Shown in pieces: positions 19,101-27,300 of a stretch of DNA of 55,247 bases. The notes under the pieces were generated by a model. It searched no databases and had not been told where the DNA came from. It was given only the letters and a program-made list of their open reading frames with translations. The translations under genes were made by a program, and so were the position numbers. The stretch is from Chloroflexota bacterium. GTDB lineage: Bacteria > Chloroflexota > Anaerolineae > Promineifilales > Promineifilaceae. Numbering within the stretch: position 1 is the first letter of the stretch; each line of letters starts with the position of its first letter. Location: NCBI GenBank assembly GCA_012515125.1, contig JAAYYY010000038.1, positions 1 to 55,247 of the forward strand, written 5' to 3'.

Positions 19101-21050
19101 CTGCCGATCATCAATGGAGCGCTGAGCGAAGCCAGGGAGGTCGCCGTTCCGTGGCGCAGGCTGGACTCATGGCGGGCAACCTTCGAGATGGGCCAGCGGT
19201 TGCTGGAGGCGCCCACCATTACGGAGCTGGCGCTGCTGCGTCCACGACTGCTGCAACTGATCCAGATGCGACACGCAGCCGGAATGCCGTCGGCCGGCTT
19301 TGAGACGCTGCTGCGGGTGCTGGCCTGCCTGCGAGACAGCGAGCGGGTCGAGCTGGCCGAGGACCGCATCGTCTATCTGCACGAGGCGACCATCCTGCTC
19401 AACCAGATCAACCGGCGCCTGGTAGCGTGGCCCCGGACGGTCGATAACCGGCTTGTGGCGGCGATTGTCGAACGAAACCTCGGGCTGGTACGCGCCGAAA
19501 CGGAGACGCTGCGCGGGCAGGCCCAGCTAGTGGTCAGGCTGAAAACCAAGCGGTTGGCGGCGCAGGACGGACAGGCCGTCGTCGCCCTGGAGATCGAGAA
19601 CCACGGTCGCTCCCCGGCGGAAAACGTCGTGGTCATCCTCGAAGAAGACCCGGCGTATGCGGTGGGCAGCCCTCCCAGGACGCTCCCCGTGCTGTCGCCA
19701 GGGCGCAGCTATCAGGTCGAGTTCCAGCTTTCTCCGGCCGTCATGGACCGCTTCCGCGTCGCCGTTAGCATTCACTACGACGACCGGAACCACAAGGGGC
19801 GGCGGCTGGCCTTTGCCGATATGGTCCATCTGCTGCCGCCGGTTCGCGATTTCAAGCCCATTCCCAATCCATACACGCCCGGCACGCCGCTGCGGCGCAA
19901 CAGCCCGTTGTTCTATGGGCGCGAGGAGCTGTTTGACTTTATCGCCGACAACGTCGATCGGATTACAGGCCGTAACGTACTGATCCTCGTCGGCCAGCGG
20001 CGCTCCGGCAAGACGTCGGCGCTCCTCCGGCTGGCCCAGCAGCTGCCGGAACGGATCGTGCCTGTGTACATCGACTGCCAGTCGCTGGGTGTGCTGCCGG
20101 GGATGGCGGCGCTGCTGCACGACATCGCCTGGCTCATCGCCGACGCCCTGCTTAGCCGAGGATACGACGTAACGGTACCGCCGCCGGCTGACTGGCGCGA
20201 CGACCCGGCCGGGGAGTTCCAGCGGCGGTTTGTGCCCTCGGTGCTGGGCAAGCTACCTCCGGGTACGACGCTGCTGCTCGTCTTCGACGAGTTTGAAGTC
20301 TTCGAGAAGCTGGTCGCCGACGAGATCCTGCCGCCCACCTTCTTCAGCTTCCTGCGCCACCTCATGCAGCACAGCGAGGGGCTGGGTTTCGTCTTCGTCG
20401 GCACCCAGCGCCTGGAGGAGATGGGCAGCGATTACTGGTCAGTCCTCTTCAACATCGCTCTCTACAAGCAGATTGGCTTCCTCTCGCAGGAGGCGGCGAC
20501 GCGCCTGATTTGCGAGCCGGTCGCGCCACACATCATCTACGACGACCTCGCCCTCGACAAAATCTGGCGGGTGACGGCCGGACAGCCCTATTTCGTGCAG
20601 CTCGTCTGCTACACCCTCGTCAAGCGGGCCAACGAACAGCGGACCGGTTACGTGACGATAAGCGACGTAAATGCCGCTCTGGACGAGATGCTCCGGCTTG
20701 GCGAGGTCCATTTCGCCTACATCTGGCAGCGCTCCACGCGCGTCGAGCGGGCTCTACTCGCTGCCGTGGCCCATCAGCTGGACCGCGACATGCCCTTCCA
20801 CCCCGCCGACTTGGTGCTTTACCTGGAGGAGTACGGTTTTCGCTTTGAGCCGGCCGAGGTGACGGCCGGGCTGACACGGCTGGTCGAGCGGGAGATCATG
20901 CGGGAGATCACCGGCGATGCGGCCGTGCTCTACGAGCTGAAGATTGGCCTGGTGGGGCTATGGGCGGCGCAGAACAAGAGCCTTTCCCGGCTCTACGAGA
21001 GCGGGAACGGGGCGACGGAGGAGCGGCCCGCCCGTCGCGAGCACGCTTAG
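16116..21050 (+). CDS. Large transmembrane receptor-like ATPase: extracellular FG-GAP/VCBS-like repeat region, one TM, cytosolic helical and CARDB/Ig-like domains, C-terminal P-loop ATPase
   Basis: Signal-like segment near residue 23 (MGPLRKARRFIWLLLLAAATGVAAQ); repeated calcium-type loops (GDLDNDGMQEF, YDHDGDGSEGF, GDVDGDGQEEI, VDSNGDGISEL, ADLDGDEQDEL, GDLNGDGADEI); TM GLLAPAGLLLVLMSAVLIV; Walker A LVGQRRSGKTSALL; Walker B LLLVFDEFEVF. Confidence 0.85.
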   Translation: MQRKASGQADVSVSPARPDRQMGPLRKARRFIWLLLLAAATGVAAQGRDPLPAQPSAYWRYDAPGPLQMVTTGDLDNDGMQEFVAITEEGQLLLLGADGRNRWTYELREGTPVRHVITLNVEGAVEPGGEVLLVTDDTLLLLDEDKRVMWRRALGGEAAPVDLQPYDHDGDGSEGFLLALSSGILQFYDGGGELVWHFPETPPASDNPLPQLAVGDVDGDGQEEIAFSYYQQYSRLSLLEGNRVVTMARSLSGQVTALTMPPLGEGGRHVIAMGKSFRDRHELLVYNESGEELWRRTPNLPITALASGSTPAGEILLVSTNVGTVTAYDAAGTRLWRFQPDTPSRTVSGLSPSPNVVGENQPAVALTLTPREVRGGTAIEVILLDNGGQRLLSFPLASGSGQSRLVDSNGDGISELLLGSFGTLSLTDPGTGARKNGPAPNWPYRVSQPQSMLVADLDGDEQDELLVGAEGLIHLIESEDARTRGQLPLGGTITELALAHNEEGIPFIVAANFNPPDPQTAEPTHETWLELWQASGRVAWTEPQRIAGSVTALAVGDLNGDGADEIVSGTDSGQVIAYSLDNEILWQTELGSPVRHLLVVDEGDDGAAELVAVTRGNAVTLIAGTGHSRVLTYYNVNDVDFVYPFPYRDRLGRALLLATHDGVLRGLTWAGQEVWQRAIGDGPLTIVRPADDDFLIGTADDRVHLYSVREDELLWTLEEVGGVQDIYWGNLDGGGARDVAIGNAAGNVLLLTSDRREWDRLNLGSGIFRLAGLRVGGGDHTQLVTLTQNGVVQLFEAKPNRPPLLVAPQTEVGPGQYVVRVTVIEEETDTVTVSLETWDEAERQWVVQQEQQAEGSHDVSFIFSPRAVGPLRYRFVYDDGTNRGVVQPPPGPEPQPPAGLPRGLLAPAGLLLVLMSAVLIVRQALSTPARAGRFYNRVKQQPANTLQLVNSQYRSEGGSPDFLLSLANLARRAGNEPLANLANGLFLLETRPDAALPIINGALSEAREVAVPWRRLDSWRATFEMGQRLLEAPTITELALLRPRLLQLIQMRHAAGMPSAGFETLLRVLACLRDSERVELAEDRIVYLHEATILLNQINRRLVAWPRTVDNRLVAAIVERNLGLVRAETETLRGQAQLVVRLKTKRLAAQDGQAVVALEIENHGRSPAENVVVILEEDPAYAVGSPPRTLPVLSPGRSYQVEFQLSPAVMDRFRVAVSIHYDDRNHKGRRLAFADMVHLLPPVRDFKPIPNPYTPGTPLRRNSPLFYGREELFDFIADNVDRITGRNVLILVGQRRSGKTSALLRLAQQLPERIVPVYIDCQSLGVLPGMAALLHDIAWLIADALLSRGYDVTVPPPADWRDDPAGEFQRRFVPSVLGKLPPGTTLLLVFDEFEVFEKLVADEILPPTFFSFLRHLMQHSEGLGFVFVGTQRLEEMGSDYWSVLFNIALYKQIGFLSQEAATRLICEPVAPHIIYDDLALDKIWRVTAGQPYFVQLVCYTLVKRANEQRTGYVTISDVNAALDEMLRLGEVHFAYIWQRSTRVERALLAAVAHQLDRDMPFHPADLVLYLEEYGFRFEPAEVTAGLTRLVEREIMREITGDAAVLYELKIGLVGLWAAQNKSLSRLYESGNGATEERPARREHA

Positions 21051-21059
21051 GGGCGTAAC

Positions 21060-21554
21060 TCAGAAGGTCAGCTCGCGGGGACGCCAGAGCGCCATCAGCT
21101 GAGCCTGCCCATCGGCCCGCAGCCCCTGCCAGCGTTCGACGGGCAGCGCGACGACGGCGAGAGCGGCGGTGGGCAGCCTCTCGTCTTCGCCGGTCAGCTC
21201 GTCCAGCAGCTCCTCGAGTCCGGGATTGTGGGCCACGACGAGCACGCGGCTGTGGTCGTCGGAGAGGCGGCTCAGCGCGTCTATGAAAGTGGAGGCATCG
21301 GCCAGATAAAAATCGCGCGACTGCTCGATGGGACCCTCGTAACCGCAGGCTTCGGCTACGAGGCGGGCCGTCGTGCGGGCCCGGACGGCGCTGGAGCTGA
21401 GGATCAGGTCGGGTAGCAACTCCTCATCCCGCAGGAGCCGGCCCATGCGGGGTGCGTCGCGTTCGCCCCGGCTGTTGAGCGGGCGTTCGTGGTCGGAGAG
21501 CGTGTCAGACGCCCAGCTCGACTTGGCATGGCGCAAGATCAGGATCGTCTTCAT
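21060..21554 (-). CDS. sixA: SixA-type histidine phosphatase family protein
   Basis: MKTILILRHAKSSWASDTLSDHERPLNSRG...VLVVAHNPGLEELLDELTG. Confidence 0.88.
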   Translation of the reverse strand: MKTILILRHAKSSWASDTLSDHERPLNSRGERDAPRMGRLLRDEELLPDLILSSSAVRARTTARLVAEACGYEGPIEQSRDFYLADASTFIDALSRLSDDHSRVLVVAHNPGLEELLDELTGEDERLPTAALAVVALPVERWQGLRADGQAQLMALWRPRELTF

Positions 21555-21784
21555 TCGTCCTCCCGGCGCAGGAAAAATGTATCGCGAAATTATACCCGTT
21601 ATCTGTACCGGGTCATAGATTGGCGGCGTCTTTCCATGTTATACAGAGGGAGCACGGGCTGCTCCGCGACCGGGAGCGGCTGGATGGCGGGGGGATAGGA
21701 GCCGGTTCCACCGGCTTCGACAACCGATGCAAGGCGGCAGCGACGGACTGGCACGACACAGAACCACAGGATAGGAGAACCAAT

Positions 21785-22741
21785 ATGCCTGACATTGGCT
21801 ACGCGCTTTCCAGCGAAGAACATGGACCGAACGATCTGGTGCGCAACGCCCAACGCGCGGAGGAATCTGGCTTTCGCTTCGCCCTCATCTCTGATCACTA
21901 CCATCCCTGGGTTTCGGCCCAGGGCCATAGCCCGTTTGTCTGGAGCGTCATCGGGGGCATCGCCCAGGCGACCGACGCCCTGCGCTTGGGCACCGGCGTA
22001 ACCTGCCCGATTATGCGCATTCACCCGGCGATCATTGCCCAGGCTGCGGCGACTTCGGCGGCCATGATGCCGGGCCGCTTCTTTCTGGGCGTAGGCACCG
22101 GCGAGAACCTGAACGAACACGTTCTGGGAATCCGCTGGCCCCCCTTCGACGTCCGGCTCGATATGTTCGAGGAAGCCATCGAGATCATCCGCCTGCTGTG
22201 GGAGGGCGAAAACGTGAGCTACTGGGGCGAGTTCTACACGGTCGAGGATGCCCGCCTCTTCACCGTGCCCGATTCCCCCCCACCCCTCTATGTCGCCGCG
22301 AGCGGGGAAGTGATGGCCGAAGCAGCCGGCGAGCTGGGCGACGGCTTCATCACCACGTCTCCGAAGAAAGAGTTGGTCCAGGCCTACGGTAGCGGGGGCG
22401 GCGAAGGGCCGCGCATCGGCCAGCTAACCGTCTGCTGGGCGCCGACGAAGGAAGAGGCAATCGAGACCGTTTATAAGATCTGGCCGAATAGCGGGTTGCC
22501 GGGCGAGCTATCCGCCGAGCTGCGCACGGTTGAGCATTTCGAGCAGGCGGTGAAGTTAGTCACAAAAGAACAGGCCTCTAAAGATATGCCTGTCGGACCC
22601 AATGCTCAGGAGCATATTGACGGCATTCAGAAATACCTCGACGCCGGTTTCGACCAGGTCTACATTCACCAGATTGGGCACGAGCAGGAGGGCTTTTTCC
22701 AGTTCTACGCGCAGGAGGTCTTGCCCAGCTTTCACAACTAG
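21785..22741 (+). CDS. F420-dependent LLM-class oxidoreductase (G6PDH-like family)
   Basis: MPDIGYALSSEEHGPNDLVRNAQRAEESGFRFALISDHYHPW; GTGVTCPIMRIHPAIIAQAAATSAAM; GVGTGENLNEHVLG. Confidence 0.88.
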   Translation: MPDIGYALSSEEHGPNDLVRNAQRAEESGFRFALISDHYHPWVSAQGHSPFVWSVIGGIAQATDALRLGTGVTCPIMRIHPAIIAQAAATSAAMMPGRFFLGVGTGENLNEHVLGIRWPPFDVRLDMFEEAIEIIRLLWEGENVSYWGEFYTVEDARLFTVPDSPPPLYVAASGEVMAEAAGELGDGFITTSPKKELVQAYGSGGGEGPRIGQLTVCWAPTKEEAIETVYKIWPNSGLPGELSAELRTVEHFEQAVKLVTKEQASKDMPVGPNAQEHIDGIQKYLDAGFDQVYIHQIGHEQEGFFQFYAQEVLPSFHN

Positions 22742-22755
22742 AGAGGAGAAATCTC

Positions 22756-23166
22756 ATGCAGTTTGAAGAGTTCAGTGGACAGGTACAGAATCTCGCGCGC
22801 CTTCCTTCGCAGGGAGAGACGATGCGCGCCGTCGCCGCCGTGCTGGAGACGCTCGGCGAGCGCCTGCACGGCAACCAGGCGGAGACGCTGGCAGCCCAGC
22901 TCCCGGCCGCCATCGGCGCCTACCTGCGCTTGGCCAAACGGAAAGAAGATTACGACCTCGACGAGTTCTTCCGGCGTGTGGCCGAGCGAGAAGGAGCCGG
23001 CGTGGATCTGCCTGGAGCCGTCCACCACGCGCGTGTCGTCATTCACGTGTTGCAGCAAGCCGTCTCACCCGGTGAGATTCGGGACGTCCTGGCCCAATTG
23101 CCCGAAAACTGGACGGCCCTTTTTGAGGCCGGACCGGAGGGAGAATTTGTAGCTGGAGACAAATGA
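22756..23166 (+). CDS. DUF2267-like protein
   Basis: MQFEEFSGQVQNLARLPSQGETMRAVAAVLETLGERLHGNQAETLAAQLPAAIGAYL; SD GAGGAGAA. Confidence 0.75.
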   Translation: MQFEEFSGQVQNLARLPSQGETMRAVAAVLETLGERLHGNQAETLAAQLPAAIGAYLRLAKRKEDYDLDEFFRRVAEREGAGVDLPGAVHHARVVIHVLQQAVSPGEIRDVLAQLPENWTALFEAGPEGEFVAGDK

Positions 23167-23226
23167 AGGTAAGGTATGATACCTCAGTGACTCAAGGCTT
23201 GTTCAACCTCAGAAGGAGAACAAAAG

Positions 23227-24261
23227 ATGGCAATGAAAGTAGGGATTAACGGTTTTGGCCGGATTGGCCGGGCAGCCTTCAAGATCATCCAGGAAGTACC
23301 AGAGCTGGAGGTCGGCGCTATTAACGACCTGGTCCCCACGGATAATCTGGCTTATCTACTCAAATATGACACGGTCTACGGGCGCTATCCCGGAACCGTC
23401 GAAGTAGACGGCGACACGCTCGTTGTAGACGGCAGGCGCTATCCTGTTTCACACGAGAAGGATCCGGCGCAAATCCCCTGGGAAGAGAATGGCGTCGAGC
23501 TGGTTATCGAATCGACCGGCGTCTTCACCACCGTGGATGCCGTGCGCAAGCACCTGGAGGCCGGGGCGCGGACAGTGCTGCTTTCGGCGCCGGCCAAGGA
23601 CGACATGGCCACTATCGTACACGGTGTGAGCAAAGTGGACCCAAACGAGAACATCCTCTCCTGCGCGAGCTGCACGACTAACAGCATCACGCCGGTAGTG
23701 GAAATCATGGAGCGGCACTTCGGCGTCGAAAAGGCGATCCTGACGACGATTCACGCCTACACCTCGTCGCAGGGCATTGTCGATGGGCCGTCGAAGAAGT
23801 GGAATCGCGGACGGGCCGGCGCAGCAAACTTCGTGCCCACGACGACCGGCGCGGCCATCGCCACAGCCAAGGCGCTCCCCTCGGTCGAGGGCAAGTTTGA
23901 CGGTATCGCTGTGCGTGGCCCGGTGCCCGTGGGCTCGGTCTCCGACCTGACCTTCGTGCTGGAGCGGAACACGACGGAAGAGGAAGTCAACAACATCTTC
24001 CGCCAGGAAGCCGCTTCGGAGCAGTACGAGGAGGTGCTGGCGGTGGCCGAAGATCCCATCGTCTCCTCGGACATTATCGGCGACGCCCACGCCTCTATCG
24101 TCGATCTGAACATGACCAAGGTCGTGGACGGCAACCTGGTGAAGGTACTCGCCTGGTACGACAACGAGTGGGGCTACACCAGCCAGCTGGTGCGCGAGGC
24201 GCGCCGCTTTGCGCGGGCCAGGGAAAAGGCCACGGAGTACGTCGCCGAGCGCGGCGACTAG
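23227..24261 (+). CDS. gap: Type I glyceraldehyde-3-phosphate dehydrogenase
   Basis: VGINGFGRIGRAAFK, catalytic SCASCTTNSITPV, WYDNEWGYTSQLV. Confidence 0.97.
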   Translation: MAMKVGINGFGRIGRAAFKIIQEVPELEVGAINDLVPTDNLAYLLKYDTVYGRYPGTVEVDGDTLVVDGRRYPVSHEKDPAQIPWEENGVELVIESTGVFTTVDAVRKHLEAGARTVLLSAPAKDDMATIVHGVSKVDPNENILSCASCTTNSITPVVEIMERHFGVEKAILTTIHAYTSSQGIVDGPSKKWNRGRAGAANFVPTTTGAAIATAKALPSVEGKFDGIAVRGPVPVGSVSDLTFVLERNTTEEEVNNIFRQEAASEQYEEVLAVAEDPIVSSDIIGDAHASIVDLNMTKVVDGNLVKVLAWYDNEWGYTSQLVREARRFARAREKATEYVAERGD

Positions 24262-24288
24262 GCCGAAACAGCCTTTAGCACAGCAAGC

Positions 24289-24330
24289 GACACCTCCCGG
24301 CAGCGGATACCGCCGGGAGGTGTCTTTCTT
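24289..24330 (+). terminator. Rho-independent terminator downstream of gap
   Basis: GACACCTCCCGGC (24289-24301), 10-nt loop, GCCGGGAGGTGTC (24312-24324), perfect 13-bp stem followed by a T-rich tract. Confidence 0.92.
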
Positions 24331-24336
24331 TTCTGG

Positions 24337-27300
24337 TTACGATCCCTGTTCTGGTTCGGTGGAGGGAGCCCGTTGCGCCTCGCCCAGGCGGACGCGCACC
24401 CGGTGTGTGCCCCCGTCGTCAACCAGCGGGAATGAGTCGCCCTCCTGGCGCTCGCCGTCCAGTTCCAGAGAAACGACGGCGTTGCCGGACGGGTCATTCT
24501 CGACGGTGATCTCGTAGGTGGTAGCGCCGCAGCGATAACGCACGCGGTAGCCGGGCCAGTGCGGCGGAATGGCGGGCCGCAGGCGTAAGCGACCATCCTC
24601 GCGCCGTATGCCCAGGATGCCTTCCAGGCCCAGCCGGTACATCCAGCCGCTGGAGCCGGTGTACCAGGTCCAGCCGCCTCGTCCGGTGTGCGGCGGCACC
24701 CCGTAGACGTCGGCGGCGATGACATAGGGCTCGGCCTTGTAATGATCGGCCAGTTCCTGCGTCTCAGTGCGGTAGATCGGGTTGGTCAGCCGGTAAAGGG
24801 CGTCAGCCTTCTCGGCCTGGCCCAGCCCGGCGTAGGCCCAGATCGTCCAGAGGGCGGCGTGGGTATACTGCCCACCGTTTTCGCGAATACCGGGGAGGTA
24901 GCCCTTAATATAGCCGGGATCCCGCGGCGTCCGGTCAAAGGGGGGCGTAAAGAGCAGGATCAGGCGGTCATCCGGACGCACCAGGTGATCTTCGACCGAC
25001 TGCATGGCGCGCCGGACGCGCTCAGGATCGGCGGCGCCGGACAGTACCCCCCACGACTGGGCGATGGCGTCGATCCGGCACTCGCGGTTGGCCGACGATC
25101 CGAGTGGGGTGCCATCGTCGTACCAGGCCCGCAGATACCAGTCGCCGTCCCAGGCGTGCCGCTCGATAGCCGCCTTGAGGCGCCCGGCCTGGCTGCGGTA
25201 ACCGGCTGCCAGCTCCGCTTCGCCAACGCGCTCACAGAGAGCGGCAAAGGCAGTTAGCGTGGCATGGAGGAACCAGGCCAGCCAGACGCTCTCCCCGCGC
25301 CCATCGATGCCGACGCGGTTCATGCCGTCGTTCCAGTCGCCGCCGCCCATCAGCGGCAGGCCATGCCGGCCCGTTGTCGAGCCGCGGCGCAGCGCTCGCC
25401 GGCAGTGCTCGAAGATAGAGTAGCTCTGCGCGGTGCGCGGGTATTCCCTGTAGCGATCTTCCTCGCCGGGCTCCAGCGGCTTGGCTTCCAGGAAAGGCGC
25501 CTCCTCATCGAGCACGCTGGTGTCGCCGGTCACAGCCACATAATGGGCCGTGACAAAGGGGAGCCAGAGCAGATCGTCGCTAATCCGCGTGCGCACGCCA
25601 CGACCCGAAGGCGGATGCCACCAATGGAGGACGTCGCCCTCTTCAAACTGGTGGGCGGCGGCGCGGATGATATGCTCGCGGGCCAGGTCCGGCCGGCTGT
25701 GCAGCAACGCCATAACGTCCTGTAGCTGGTCGCGGAAGCCATAGGCGCCGCTGGACTGGTAGAGAGCCGAGCGGCCCCACAGACGGCAGGCCAGTGACTG
25801 GTAGAGGAGCCAGCGATTGAGCAGAAGGTCCATGGCGGGGTCAGGTGTTTCCACCTGCACGGCGCCAAGAATCTCATCCCAGAGCTGCCGTGTGGCCTGC
25901 CAGGCGGCGCTGACTGCGTCCGGTTCCAGGAAGCGGCGCAGGAGCTGTTCGCTGTGGTCGGCGTCGGCTCCCTGACCGATCAGGAAGTAGATCGTCTTGC
26001 TTTCGCCGGGTTCGAGGTCCACGTGCATCTGCATGGCGGCGCAGACATCCCTGCCGGGCGTCACGCGGTCCTCCAGGCCGATCCGGCCGAGGGCAGCCGG
26101 GTGGCGGAGCGAGCCGTAGCGACCCAGAAACTCGGCGCGATCGGCGGTCAGGCCGTGCGGCTCCGCACTGGTGGCGACAAAGGCCACGCGCCCCGTAAAC
26201 TCGACGCTGTACGGGTTGCGCAGGAGGAGCGCATGAAGCTCGGGCTCGTAGCGGGGCGTGATGTACTGCGCGCTGATCACACGGTCCGTGCCCAGCACCG
26301 GCTCGGCATAGAAGGTGGCGGTGAGCCGGCGAACGCGCGAGCGCCGGTTGGTCAGCCGCAGCTCGACTATCTTCACCGGCGCGTCGGGAGCCACAAACAA
26401 ACGCAGCTCCTGTTCCAGGCCGTGACTGTGGTGCTCAAAACAGGTGTATCCCGCGCCGTGGTGGACCAGGTAAGGAGCCCGGGCCGGCGCCGGCTGGGGT
26501 GTGGGCGTCCAGACCTCGGCCGTTTCCTCGTCACGCAGGTAGAGCACCTCCGAGGGCATGTCCGTTACAGGATCGTTGCGCCAGGCGGTCAGCCGGTTCT
26601 CGCCGCTGTTCACTGCCCAGGTATAGCCGCCGCCGCTCTCGCTGACGATGAAGCCGAACTCCTCGTTGGCGACGACGTTGATCCAGGGCAGCGGCGTGCG
26701 GACGCCGGGAGGCAGGTAGATGATGTACTCGCCATCGGAGAAGCCGCCATAGCCATTATCGAATTGCAGCCCATCCGGCCGCGGTACAGGCGGGATCTCT
26801 TCGAGTGTCGCCGGATCGACTGTGGGCAGGAACTCCGGCAGCGGCGTCTCCATTACGGCGAGAACGTCGAGCTGCTCTTCCAGCTCTCCAGCGCCGCCGT
26901 CGAGGATGACGCGGGCCGCCGAATGCAGCAGGTCGCGGTCGAGAGACGGGATATGGTCCTCCTTGAGGACGAAGATACCGCCGCGCTGGTTGAGCCGGCC
27001 CACAGCGTCCATCCGGTGCAGCAGGCGGTGGATTAGCGTGTGCAGTCCTTCAGAATAGCCCGAAGGCTCCGCGTTCAGGATGACAAGGGCGACTGGGCGC
27101 CCACGCCGCTGCCAATAGCTGTGGAAGCGGACGAGAGTCTGGAGCAGGCCAAGCTGCTCCTCGCTGCTGAGACGAACGAGCAGGATAGGATGGTCGCCCG
27201 AAATGCCATAGGTCCACAAGCCCTGCTGGCCCTTTACGTTCGCATCCAGCGTCTCGGCCGGGGCGTGCTTGGCCCGGTGGGGATAAAGCAGAAGGGAGAG

